From Holacanthus passer (lineage: Eukaryota > Chordata > Actinopteri > Pomacanthidae), in the NCBI GenBank assembly GCA_025331565.1, contig JAFREQ010000011.1:12296001-12360000 (forward strand): DNA of 64,000 nucleotides, given 5' to 3'. Each line of letters begins with the position of its first letter. Positions within the stretch are counted from its first letter, which is position 1. The position numbers were made by a program, and so were the translations under genes. Of the stretch, positions 49,501 through 62,249 are shown one piece after another. The notes under the pieces are model-generated. The model saw nothing but the letters and a program-made list of their open reading frames with translations. It ran no database searches and was not told the DNA's origin.

Positions 49501-52500
49501 TAATTGTTGTGTTTTCCCTCTACAGACACAAGTTTAAAAGATGGACTTTTCCATGAATTCAAGAAACACGGGAAAGTGACCTCAGTGCAGATTCACGGAG
49601 CATCAGAAGACCGCTATGGTTTGGTGTTCTTTAGACAGCAAGAGGATCAAGAGAAAGCGCTCACTGTCTCCAAAGGAAAGCTGTTCTTTGGCATGCTTAT
49701 TGAAGTCACTGCCTGGAATGGTCCTGGTAAGTAATAACAAATACACAAAACAGTATTCTGATTAATGCATGGTGCCAACAAATGAATTCAGCAAGCATTA
49801 TATCATAAAACTGTATATTTTGTGTTTGTGTTGGAGAATATGAGCTTGACATGTAGCAGCATGCCAATCATATTAATAGTACATCTCTTCTCTCCCTCAG
49901 AAACTGAGAGTGAAAATGAGTTCCGACCCTTGGATGGGCGGATAGATGAGTTCCACCCAAAGGCCACAAGGACACTGTTTATAGGTAACCTTGAGAAGAC
50001 CACAAGTTACCAACAGCTCCTTGACATTTTTCAACGCTTTGGAGAAATTGTGGTATGCACCATTTGACTATACTGCAAATTACATTACATTTTAAATTCG
50101 ATAAGTGTTTCTAATTGTTCTCATTTCTCCTCAAGGACATTGACATCAAGAAAGTAAATGGAGTTCCCCAGTATGCCTTTGTACAGTATTCTGATATTGC
50201 CAGTGTCTGCAAGGCCATTAAGAAGATGGATGGAGAGTATTTGGGGAGCAACAGACTAAAGGTAGTGTTTTAACATTAAACAATACTAACATTTCTGGCC
50301 TGTGTAAGTTTTCAATCAAATGTATTCTGTGCATATAATATTTATGTTGTTCTATTTCTCCTTGAAATAGCTTGGGTTTGGGAAGAGTATGCCCACAACA
50401 TGTGTTTGGCTAGATGGCTTGGCAACCAGTATTACAGAGCAATACCTCACTCGGCATTTCTGCCGCTATGGACATGTAGTTAAGGTAAGTTGTTATATTT
50501 TTTCTCGCTTGGTGTGCAGCTTTAGATTTTATGCTGCATTGTTTTCCAATTCTGAATGTATCTTTTTGTCCTTTTTTAGGTTGTGTTTGATAGATTGAAA
50601 GGGATGGCCCTCATCTTGTACAACAATACAGATTTTGCTCAGGCAGCTGTAAGGGAGACCAAAGGCTGGAAGATTGGTGGCAATAAAATAAAGGTAAACA
50701 ATGACAATTATTTGGATGATAAGTGAAAAGTGTCTTTCATGCATGCATATATGTATGTGTTTTAACAACTTATTTATTTATGAAAGGTGGATTTTGCAAG
50801 TCAAGAGAGTCAGATGGCATTCTACAGATCTATGCAGGCATCTGGTCAAGACATTAGAGACTTCTATGAAATTCCTCCTGAACGACGGTAAATTAGCCAT
50901 ATTGTTAATTGCATGCAATTGACAATGTCCACAACTGAATATATATATTTTAAAATGTCACAACAGTTAATAGAATTTATAAGATTGTTATATTGAACAG
51001 TTCTTTCTAACATAATTCATTGCTTTTCTCTTCCTATTCTCTACCTCTACTCTACAGAGAGGATCGCAGACCTCCATACCATGAATTTACAGCAGAAAGG
51101 GCATACTATGAGAATATACGAACCCCTGGCCTCTATCCAGAGGATGCTCGCAGAGACTATGCTGCTCGCAGCAGAGACCGTTTTCCTGAACTGGAACACT
51201 ATCAGGGGGATCACTTTGACCCACGTTATCATGAAGACCCAAGAGACTACAGGGACTACAGAGACCCCTTTGAACAAGACATCCGAAAATACACATATAT
51301 TCAAAGGGAGAGAGAAAGAGAACGAGAGCGTTTTGAGGCTGACCGCAGCAGGTGGAGTCCTTCCCATCCCAGGCGACCTGTTACTCCTACAGTATCGCCT
51401 TCACCATCTGAGCGTGCTCCCAGAGACTCAGAACGGCGGGTTTACAGCCAGTCCTCTGAGCGAAGTGGTAGTGTGAGCTCAATGTCACCACCTCACTTTG
51501 ACAAATCTGAAAAGACCCTGCTGGAACATACCTCGAAGAGTGACAAGAGTGAGAAGAGCAGTCAACCAGATCGTGTCACTGGTGCTGAGAAAACCAAACG
51601 TGCAAAACGAAAAGAGAAAGGCGACAAAGAGAAAACTGAAAAGATTAAGTCAAGGAAAGCAAAGGGGCAATCTCCATCTAACCCACTACCTGAAGCAGAG
51701 CTTGAGGCTGGTTTTGATGGAGGGTCTGGAAGAGGAAGGGGATCAGACCAAGACCCTCATGAGAGGCAGAAATGTAAGGGGGATGGTGACTCTCTTACGG
51801 GAAATCAGTTGCCAACTGTTCATCATGACTCTGTAAAAAGTGAAAGAACTGAAACAAGTAAAGGTGAGAATTCAGACTTGGATGGAAAAAATCGACTCAA
51901 GAAACATCTGAAGTCTGATACCGGAAATGATGGGAAAGATTCATCAGTGGATTCAGATCGCCTTGCTGCAAGAAAGAGGCGCTTTGCTGATCCCAGTGGA
52001 AGGACTATTCGCCAGAAAAGAAGCAGGCATGAGGAGGAGGATGGTGCTCAGTCCTCTGACTTTGGTGCTAGCGCCACATATTTGAAAGAGTCAGACCCCG
52101 ACAAACACAAAGACTCACAACGGAGGGATTCAAGACTCAAAAGTGATAAAAGTGGCACCCAGAGGGATGGTCAAGAGGACCCTAGAGGACAAAGAGAGAA
52201 ATCAGAGGGATCTTCGGACCTACTGGAGTCAAAACGACATCCAGGGCACACTTCATCCAGAAGATTTTCACATGAGGGGATTACAGACCAAAGCAGTATC
52301 AGAGAACAAGAACACCATGCGGCTTTCAAATTTGGTACTCAGAATGCGGACACTGACAAAAGTGCTAAGAACAAGGAGGACCATGTTGACATTGACCTCT
52401 CTCAGAGTTACCGCAAGCAAATGGAGCAAAATAGACGATTGCACCAGCAGCAACAGCAGCGTGAGTCTGACAAACCTTACAAAGCAGAAAGTCCCCAAGG

Positions 52501-55500
52501 AAGTGAAACAGAGGACTTGGAACATCGCAGTCTAGTGCATGAGGTTGGTAAACCTCCTGAGGATGTCACAGATAATTTCCCTTCTCACAAACTAAAGAAA
52601 CTAGACCAATTTGACAGTGAGTCTGGGATTAAGAGAGAGCGTGTCTACAGGAGCTTCAGACAAAAAAGTGAAGATCCTGACTGGAACAACACTGCCTCTC
52701 CAGGACATCAGCACCTCTCTCACCATGCAGATGAGGACTTTGTGGATCCTTGTCAGAAGGAGTTGAGTAGAAATGAGGAAAAGATTCACCCAGATCTGGA
52801 GCTATTAGTCAAAAGGACACATAACACACAGGTCAACAAGCCAAACACTCCTTTACTTAGTGTGGAAGAAGAGCAACAAAAGAGATGGGAGAGCAGAGTT
52901 AAACAAGAGTTGTTACCCGACCTGAACTTTTCTCGAAGTCTGAGTAAAAATATTCACAATCGCAAGCGTTTGGAATATGGTATTTGGCATGACTTGGAGC
53001 CTGGGGAAGTACGATCCGACCCTGAGGAGGACAGAGAGACCAAGCCCCACTCTCCTGTGCCCTCAACATCTATGCCTTTTTCAGAGAGGCCAAGGGTTGA
53101 CAGGTTTTCAGACCCCAAACTAGCACATCTTGAAAGGAACAAATTCTACTCCTTTGCACTTGACCAGACCATCACGCCTGATACGAAGGCTCTGCTTGAC
53201 CGTGCAAAATCACTCTCATCTTCCAGAGAAGATAACTGGTCATTTTTAGATTATGATTCTCACTTTGCAAGTTTCCGCAACAGAAAAGATACTGAGAAGG
53301 TAGAATCAACGCCACGACCTACTCCCTCCTGGTACATGAAAAAGAAAAAGATTCGAATTGGATCTGAAGACAAACTTGATGACAGGAAGGAGGAGCCTAA
53401 GCCGGAGGAACAGGAACGCAGGGAATTATTTGCCTCCCGCTTCCTTCACAGCCCCGTCTTTGAGCTGGACTCTAGACGACTTCAGCATTTGGAACGCAAA
53501 CATGAAGAACCTGAGCAAACACAAAACCAGCAACCTGGTCAGCAAGGGACAGTAGATGGTGAACTTGACTCAGGGCCAGTTGTCCTTTTCCATAGTCGTT
53601 TTTTGGAACTTACGCGACTACAACAACAGAAGAATAAAACCCAACAGCTTCAAGATGCAAAAGCGGACACAATGCTCACAGATGAAAATAAAGTTGAAAA
53701 AGCACCTGTTCAAGAACAACAAGCTTTGCAGTCACCTGAAACAACAGAATCTGTTGTGGAGCCAGAAATTAAACCTATCAGTCCTGCTGAAGAGCTGATT
53801 TCTGAGCCTAGACTCACACCTACTTCTGTCACCCAATCGGTGGTCAAGGACTTCCCTCCACCAGAAGAGAAATGTGTTGCACATAACCCAGCTCCTGATC
53901 CAAATCCCCCTGTGTCTTTCATAAAGGAAGAGATAAAGGAAGAGGTTAAAGAAAATGAGCCTGTTGTACTCATGCACCACCCACCAACTGAGACGTCATC
54001 TGATTCTGAAACTGCACCAATAACAGCACCGGAACCCAGTTACTTAGTGGATGGATGTAAACTTTCTCCATCTGAAGGGAAATTGGATATTGTTACTGAG
54101 GATGTAAAACCTCCCTCTACAGAAAAACCATGTCGCAGCGATTCTCATGATGAGTTTGTTAGCAGTTCAGAAGCAGAGCTGGATCCTGAGACCACACAAC
54201 CAGAAGTGCCTGAAGCAACTAGTCCTATACCTCCTAGTCTTGCAGAAGAAGTGGATATAGCCAAAAAAGAAACCCATTCCGCTTGTAAAGCAGTAGTAGA
54301 GCCAGAGGGAGAGAAGAAACTTGACACAAGTAATGAGCCAGTCTCACCTCAGAAAGGGCATAAAACAAAAGAAATGAAAAATAAAAAGTGCAAACAATTC
54401 TCTGCTCAAGTTGCTCCAGTTCCCATCATGTCTACGTCTGGTTCTGAGAAACAAGCAACACGCAAGAGTGAGCGTATTGACAAAGAGAAGCTGAAACGTG
54501 GGTCATCCCCAAGAGCTGAATCAAAGTCCACAAGCAAATCTCCTATCCATGGATCAGACCCTGATATGTTGGAGCAGAGCATACCATTAGGCAGAGCAAG
54601 ACGAAGAAATGTTAAATCTGTGTATGCCACCCCAGTTGAAGATGACACGCCAGTTCGTTCTGGAAAGGAAACGACAGAATCACCACGCTCTGCACGAAAG
54701 CGAGGTACAGACAAAGATGCAACACAACAACAAAATATTGAACAGGATCCACCTGCTCCAACCCCTGTGACTAAACGGGGCCGCCCACCCAAGAATCGCA
54801 AACAAAGTGACGAGTGTTCAACAGTTAAAGTAGAAAAAACAAAAATGGACAATAAAGACACGGATTCAAATGAATCAGAAAGTGGTGAACGAATTCCAAG
54901 ACTGTCAAAAGGGAAAACATCCCCACATGGGTCAAAGAGTTTATCGAATCAGATGTCCACAGTACTAGGATCTGGATCAACAAGGAAGGGGGAAAACACT
55001 GAGGTGGCTGATGATGATGATCAGGAAATGGATTTCACGGATGAAGATTCCTTGGCTTTGCTAGACTCATCCAGTTCATGTAAAGAAGATCCATCAATAA
55101 AAGTTGACCAAAAGAAAGAGGAGAAAGACAAACAAGGAAGAGAATTTGGAAGAGATAAAGATGTTCTCCATGAAAAGGCTTGTGAGGGTAAATCAAATGG
55201 GAAAGAGACAGATCCCCCAGTCTTAGAAGAGAAACCCACCTTGGAAAAAGACAGGATTGTTAGAGGAAAAACCAAATTGACAAGGACTCCTAAATCTCCT
55301 GTCCTCAAGAACCTCAAAATAAGACTAAATGTTGCAGAGGTGAAAGATCTTCTTCAGTTAGGGGATGATGACCTTGGGAATCAAGAGGATTCATCAAAAA
55401 AGTTAGAACCCAGTGAGCACAGTGATCATGTTTCAAAGTGCACCAATGCTAACAGAGGAGGCTCCAACAATGAAGAAAAGGAAAATGCCACTTTGGAAAA

Positions 55501-58500
55501 AAAGGAGCTCCTGGAAACGCCAAAAAGCCTAATTTCGCAAGAGCTGGAATTGGAACAGGCTGTGGAGAACATTGCTAAACTCACAGATCCAGCTTTTCCA
55601 ACAGAACCACCAACCCCACCTGTCCCGCCTACAGAAGTAAAAAGTGACCCAGAGGAAGAAAAACCTTCTAATCCTGCTAGTGAGACAGAACTTATGGCTG
55701 CTATTGACTCAATAACTGCTGAGGAAGCAACTGTATCCATAACCCAAGCGCCTCCACCAAGTGCAGATGTAGGTTCAGAATCTGGGATGCAAGACTTCAT
55801 TCAGCCCTCCAAGGAAGAGGAACTTGAAACAAATCCACTCATTATACAGGAGGAGCCTGTCTTCCCAACTACACCTAAGAAGGGCACCAAGGGAAGACCT
55901 AAAACACCTAAACGTTCTAAAGGCCAAAAGCAAATAAGAAAAGATTTAAAGGAAGAACATTTAATAAGTGAGGAATTGGCGAGTCCTTTAACAGATAGCC
56001 CAGCTTCCAGTGCAAAGATTGTTCCTGAAACGGCTCCATCAGCAGCACCTGCTGCGGTTATAACTCCTACTACTTGGAAGTCAGAACCTGAGCCGTCAGC
56101 TGCCAAGGCTACAGATATAAATGCAGAGTCAGAGTCATCATCTGAAGAACACATTCAACATCTTAAATCTGTTAACCCCCAGTCTAAGAGCCCAATGTGC
56201 CCAAAACCTCAACAGGTCCTACCTGAGTGCATCTCCCCTTCCCTGTCTCCACTAGCTAATAGGCCAAATATCAGACCCATTCACCCGACCCATCAAACCA
56301 TTAGAATTCCTGTTTCTCCACCAGATTGGCGCCACCAGTCTAAAGATACAGGAGTCACCTCTTCACCTGTTGTGCCGTTGGCATCCACAGAAAATCAGCC
56401 TTTACCCTCAGACTCTGAAAACATGGATATTGATCATGGCACAAGTGACTTGAGACAGATTCTTATGAAACACAAAAATATGCCATTGCCAGGCAGTAGT
56501 TCTATTCCTAGTAATCTGCTCATCCTGCGAGATCAGAACCCCTCTGAAACTAGTAGTCCATCAGCTGTTGCGCCAAATAAATCACCACTGCCTGATGGTA
56601 GAATGCCAGCTCATCCAGCTTCATCTGTTGTTCGAACTCCAGCCTCACTACCATCTCCTGAGACAAAGTCTGTGATCTCTGTAATTGCATCCACTGCAAC
56701 CTCTGTTATCAGTCGCGTTTGCAACCCTCCTGAGCCTGAAGACAAAGTAAGCATGAACATTGCAAATCCCTGTGTGGACATGGCTCTACCCAAGCCAACC
56801 TATAGGCCCAATAAAGATGATACTGGATCATACCATGGGCCATCTGTTGGTGATGAGGGGGGAAGTGGTGCTCGTTTCATTGTTGAGAGCCCCACTCTTG
56901 GCGCAGGATCTTGCCCAGGTCTGAGAGTAAATACATCTGAAGGAGTGGTGGTATTGAGCCACTCAGGCCAGAAAACAGAGGGACCACAGAGGATTAGTGC
57001 AAAAATAAGTCAGATCCCACAAGCAACAGCAGGTGACATGGAATCTCAGCAGTTGGTATCTATGCCTCAGATAAAACAGGAAATGTATGGTCATTCTCAT
57101 TCAGGACTTCAAAAGGGGCCTTCATCACAAACAGATCATGGGCATCCTGGTAAGCTGCAGTCAACTTTGTCCTCTATTAAACAAGAAAGCACTGGTTTGG
57201 AAAAGATGGAATCTGCTTACCAATCTGGGCCTCAAGGAGTAGTGAAGCGTCTCACACAGGGTAACCAGCAAGTAATGAGTTACCATCAAGAGTACATGCC
57301 AATAAAACATCAAAAGAAAATGGACAGTGCTGATTCTCACAGCACAGATGGAGCTAAACCACCCTGGACCTCTGCTATAAGTCCTGCCATAAGCCCCCAT
57401 TTGCCCTCGCCGCCTGGCAACCATGTAGGTTTTGTTACAGCAGCTGGTGACAGAGCGCCATCACATATCACTGGGATCAAACAGGAGCCACGGTCCCCTC
57501 GCAAGTCAGGTCATCCACACTCTCCATTTACCAAAGTGTCCTCGCCCATAGGCTCCTCATCACCCAAGGGTATACCAGTGATGTTGTCCACTGGCCTTCC
57601 TGCCATGCAACAGTTTATTACTGGTGTACATCATCCAGAACAGTCAGTTATAATGCCACCTCACAGTGTGCCTGGAGGCTTGGGACGGATGTCTCCTCAC
57701 CGTGTTACCCAATCAATTCCAGTGGGGCATCTTGTCCAAGGAGATGTTCGGGTCAATACGCCACCTCTCTCTGTGATGAGTTATGGGATGCATAGTGAGC
57801 CTCTTGCCTCTCCCTGGTCTGGTCCCATGCAGCCACGGCCCACCTCACCGCAGGCTGTTGGCAGAGACAAGGTTCTCAAGGTAAACCCAGGTTCTTTGAG
57901 GAGTCATGAGGGGGAACAGGAAGAAACCAGACGTTTCCACCAGACTCCAGGAAGACAATCTGCCACACAGCTAAAACCGGAGACTATGCAGTCAGATCCT
58001 CGTGGGCCAATGCGGAGTAGTGTCCAGTTAGAAACGTACATGACACAAAGAGATATGCGTGTGCTCTTGCACCAACAGGGAGAGCGTCTGGCCTCAGACC
58101 CTCATTCTGGACACATTCAAGAGACCCTTCCCCCCTCTTCAGCGGCTTCCAGCCTACCCATGTCCTTGTCTCCAAGAGCACATGTTTTGCCTAAAGGGGT
58201 GTCTGAGAAGGATATAACTAAGCCATTGGAAGCAAAGAGGCCACACTCTCCTCTTCCTAAAGATGGAATGATGGGGATCCGACAATCTGGGCAGGCAATG
58301 GCATCTCCCCAGAGAGTTCAGCTAATAACACCAGGACCAAGTGGCTCATTCCCAGAGTATTCAGGGATGTACTCAAACCCAAGAGCCATCCATTCTCAAA
58401 TACCAGAGACGTCTCCTGTTGGACTTAACCAGCCGCCACTGAGTGTCACACCAACCATGGTGAGTTCACTGCAGGTCATATTCCAGTTTATTAGGTACAC

Positions 58501-60159
58501 TTAGCTAAAACTAATGCACTAATACAACAGTCATCCAAAACTGTAAATCCTATCATCATGAAGGTAATAATGTTCAGTTTTTGTTGAAACTGTGAAAAAA
58601 GTGAAGTGTTTATTTAACTTTATGGTCATTTTGAAAGCTGTGGTTTGTGAGGGTTTTCCAATATTCACTCTAACCCTAACCTTCATTAATATAAATGGGG
58701 CAGACAATAATAAACTGACCAACTGAATGTATATGCAAACTGTTCATGACACATATATATATTTTCTCGAATTCTCAGGGTGCAGACCTCCAGGCAAAAC
58801 CAGATGGCAAGATGACACAGCCTGTTAATATGGTGCAGTTGCTAACTGTAAGACAAACTTATCACAACACTATAAATTGTGTTCAGGGTTGTTGGTGTGA
58901 ACAAGAACTGTCTTTGTCTGACATTCTTGTCTTTGTTTTGTGTCACATTTTAACAGAAATACCCTATTGTGTGGCAAGGCCTACTGGCACTGAAGAATGA
59001 CACAGCTGCAGTCCAGTTGCATTTTGTCTGTGGCAACAAAGCTTTGGCTCATCGATCACTGCCCCTACAAGAAGGAGGCGCGTTGCTTAGGATTGTCCAG
59101 AGAATGAGACTAGAGGCTTCACAACTGGAGAGTGTAGCCCGAAGAATGACGGTATGTGTCTTTTGTCTTACTCCCACTGAATCATTTTTTCATTAAATGG
59201 AGTCTGGTAACAATATTTGCCTTTTTCCCCTCTACAGGGGGACAGTGACTTCTGTCTTCTCCTTGCTCTGCCATGTGGACGAGATCAAGACGATGTCCTA
59301 AACCAAACTCAAGCTCTTAAGGCCGCTTTCATCAACTACTTGCAGACAAAGTTGGCTGCTGGTATCATCAATATCCCCAACCCAGGTTCCAATCAGGTGA
59401 GACATGATTGTTGTTATGTGTAATAGTTTTTAAAATGTTTTTAATTTATAAAGTTTGATTAATTCTTTTAACTAATATAACTTGTGTAATTCACGTGTGA
59501 CCTTTACAGTCTCCTTTTAAACTATTATTTGAATTAACCTATCAACAATCTGAGATTTTATAGTCACAATGTTCAGTTCAATGTTCAGCAGATTAATCAA
59601 TGATGAACGTAACTGCTAGTTGCAGCCCTGGCCCCAAGTGATTATTTTATAGCAAGAAAATAAGTTTTAAAATAAGGATTTTTAGGAACTAAGGTTCTCA
59701 TCAGTTGGATTATGCTACTTAGCTAACACAACATTCTCTATATGGGGGCAAAACTCACATATTTGACTAAAATATTGTGCAGATACTTAAGACTGAAAAA
59801 TGTAACATGAACTGTAAACTGACTCATTTTTACAGTGTAGCAGTAAAGGGGAACCCTTGGGGAGAAACCTCTAACAGTTCTAACATGTAGTTAAGCTAGT
59901 TAGGCTCGTCTGGAGGGCTAAGTTTTCGTAACAAAATAAGCCTGACTAACTGAAATAACCCTGGTGTAAAATCTGTTGGTTCTCTGAAACTTCATATGCG
60001 TAACTGGTGTGTTGTCTGTTTTTCCAGCCTGCCTATGTGCTACAGATTTTCCCACCATGCGAGTTTTCAGAGAGCCACTTATCCCAGCTCGCCCCTGACC
60101 TCCTCAACAGGATCTCCAGCATCTCACCACACCTCATGATTGTCATCACATCTGTGTAA
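43515..60159 (+). CDS. spen: spen (MINT/SHARP), transcriptional co-repressor
   Basis: SPEN binds RNA and transcription factors such as RBPJ and recruits SMRT/NCoR-HDAC. Fifteen coding exons: 43515-43597, 44861-45175, 48096-48572, 48718-48872, 49526-49726, 49901-50052, 50136-50261, 50371-50484, 50580-50693, 50787-50887, 51058-58459, 58779-58847, 58957-59151, 59238-59396, 60028-60159. They total 9795 nt (3264 aa; human 3664), in frame. The start MVRETRHLWVGNLPEHVREE matches human. Four RRMs lie at about 6-81, 329-408, 431-506 and 511-584. An RS/RE-rich and long disordered region follows, with an AT-hook-like KRGRPPK near 1851. LRVNTSEGVVVLSHSG and EGPQRISAKISQIP (about 2566-2602) match the RBPJ-interaction segment. 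The SPOC domain (about 3099-3264) keeps the QRMRLEA basic patch and ends HLMIVITSV. Confidence 0.98.
43598..44860 (+). other. spen: spen intron 1
   Basis: GTAGGT donor to TCGCAG acceptor. It is notable for two 14-bp palindromes of the GCTAACGTTAGC type (43701-43714 and 43981-43994) and several half sites. No embedded gene is seen. Confidence 0.7.
45176..48095 (+). other. spen: spen intron 2, 2.9 kb of unusual sequence
   Basis: GTAAGT donor to TTACAG acceptor. The first 1.5 kb has mixed composition, few homopolymers and repeated GGATGTA / GTGGAT words (46005-46135), unlike the AT-rich introns nearby. It contains no ORF with a recognisable motif. Function unknown. Confidence 0.6.
51058..58459 (+). 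CDS. spen: Giant exon 11 of spen
   Basis: One uninterrupted 7402-nt exon codes residues 613-3080, about three quarters of the protein. It opens at an acceptor (CTCTACAG) that completes an arginine codon with the previous exon, and closes at ACCATG/GTGAGT. The segments SRDRFPELEHYQGD, LERNKFYSFALDQTITPDTK, ENWSFLDYDSHFASF, PSWYMKKKKIRI and ELFASRFLHSPVFELD are near-identical to human SPEN. Most of the rest is diverged, charged, disordered sequence. The open frame extends upstream into the intron to 51020, but those residues are not coding. Confidence 0.95.
58483..58745 (+). repeat. Dispersed teleost repeat inserted behind spen exon 11
   Basis: TTTATTAGGTACACTTAGC, AAAACTAATGCACTAATAC, AATGTTCAGTTTTTGTTG and TTTATGGTCATTTTGAAAGC are, in this order, phrases I recall from an abundant teleost repeat. 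It starts about 25 bases past the exon 11 donor. Confidence 0.65.
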
Positions 60160-61033
60160 CCTTCACTGCTGGGAACTGTCCCATCAAAGGATGTTCTCGC
60201 TGATGAGCCTCAGGAAACCAGAGGAATATGATAAAATTTTTTTCTCCTGGACACAGTGGGAATGTGTAGGATATACCCTATCAACTTTTTGCTTTTTCTT
60301 CCCCATCAGTCTTTTTTTTCTTTTGTCACTCTGGTATTTTTGTCCTTCTCAAAAGAACTCAGGGATGGACCAAACCAGAATCAGTCTTATTTGACCATTT
60401 CTCTGCTGTATTTCTATTTATTGGAGTTTTATTTTAATGTTCGGAGATGCTCTGAAGAAAAATCAGGATGTTTGATGAACAAGAATGAGTGACTATCTGG
60501 GTGGCCTTTTTTCTTTCATCTGTCTTTTATTGATTGTCATGTTCATTTCTTCACAGGAGAGGATCATGAAAGCTGTTGTACCACAATGGCTAAAAAGACA
60601 TTTCAACATATAATTTTAAATAATCATTAGCAGACTTCCTCGCCCAGGCTTTCTTTAGAGGAAGAAGAATTAACTTGTAAAACTATGGAGACCCTGTAGA
60701 GGACCACATTCGTTTAACCGCTCCTTTAATTCCACCAGCTCTGCTCATTTTCTCACACTACTGAAGCAGTTACACCTGCCTTTGCATTGAACAGGCAACA
60801 GTATGATTTGGGAGTTTTTGAATACAGGACCTTGTAAATATTTTAAATATTTAAACTTTGACAATGGAACTTGGACAGCCTGACAGAGACTTGAACTCTG
60901 GGACATACAAGAATGCAGAGTGTGGAAATTTAGATGGATATCCTTGATTTTTGGGTGTAAATACTTGTAACACAAGAAGGTTGGCAAACTCTCCTGTGGA
61001 GTCTGCTGATGGCACTTCATATTTTGTAACTCA

Positions 61034-61039
61034 AATAAA
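61034..61039 (+). terminator. spen: Poly(A) signal of spen
   Basis: AATAAA 875 bases after the spen stop; no other exon intervenes. Confidence 0.5.
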
Positions 61040-61044
61040 ACAAA

Positions 61045-62249
61045 CTCCAGAAAACTTGAATATTTCAGACATAATCCTTTATTTTTTTATGCCATGTGTG
61101 TTCTCTGGCAAGATTGTTCTTCTTTTAATGAGCTAAAATTTGATGTGTGTTTTCACTCACCATTAAAACAAGGTTACACTTAGGTTTCATACCAAACAAC
61201 AAAGGTTAGGTTTCTGTAGTATAAATGAAATATGATACAGCTCTTTGTTTTATTGAGTCACTGATCAGCAAATTAACATGAATTGTGTGAACAACTATTG
61301 TAAAACATTTTGCATAGAATTTGAAAACTAAAGTGGCAAAGAAATTAATGCCTCAGTGGCATAACAATTCTTCATATATGAAAACAACTGTATTTAAATC
61401 TGGCTGTTTAGTTCCACTGTATTTGATCTTATTCTTATGAAATCTTGATTATAAGATGTAACATTTTCATGGTCAAGGGAGCGCCGCTGATTTTTACCCA
61501 TCAAAGTCTGCAAGCAGGTCTTAGGAAAGACTACTGCATATGTGAATTAAGTTGTATAAAGCCTTTAGTGGCTGCAGAGGGAGCTGCTTGAAGTCTGATA
61601 ATTTTCCTCAATTAAAAATCTCAGGGTGTGGAGTTAAAAAGAAGTGAGCTCACCAGACCTCTGTGGTGGCTCCTCATCTCTGCTTGAGGCTACATTACCT
61701 GCAACTAGCATAACACATCTGAATCTCCAACTGAGCTATCAGTGGTCACGTTGCATTCTGGGTAATGTGGGTGACAGGTTTTGACAAGCAAGAAGAATAT
61801 ATGGATGAGCCATTATTCATTTTTATTATTTAAACCGCTGATTTGCCTACTGTGCCATGTCAGAACATCCTGCCACACCTATACAGAAAAGGAACAGCAT
61901 GAAATTATAACTCGAGCTGTATAAAAGGAGGCTCGTCACGTTCAGCTAAGGTTAAGGTACAGTATGATGGGTTGTGCATCGTCTGGAAGTCCTGTCAGTG
62001 CTGGACTGTAGATGATTAACTGAAGCTCACCTGCTGTAAACTGACTTCTCTTATCAATGAAGTACATTTAAGCACAACTCTTACTGCTGTCCAGATTTCC
62101 TTTGGGTAATTTTCCGGGTTGTCACACAAGAAACAGGATTCATATATAAAACAGAAGGCTGTATGTTACCTACCTCAAAGGGTGAGATAGTCATGTGTTA
62201 CATGCACTGGCACTATGTTAAATATCACTTAATTTTAAAATTCCATGTC
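61045..62249. other. Tail-to-tail spacer between spen and the prkar2a-like gene
   Basis: Contains a dispersed repeat copy (about 61490-61800) and, on the minus strand, candidate AATAAA signals for the prkar2a-like gene at 61822-61827 and 61249-61254. No coding exon was recognised. Confidence 0.45.
61490..61800. repeat. Dispersed repeat copy downstream of spen
   Basis: Matches 38040-38310 in block order: GAAGTCTGAT, CAGGGTGTGG, AAGAAGTGAGCTCA, CATCTCTGCTTGAGGC, GTTGCATTCTGGGTAAT (61750-61766). It carries an extra stretch between the last two blocks. Confidence 0.7.

Noticed and set aside
51081..56154. Many ORFs of 60-151 residues on both strands within the giant spen exon
   Set aside because: All are alternate-frame shadows of a frame that is open for 7.4 kb and conserved with human.
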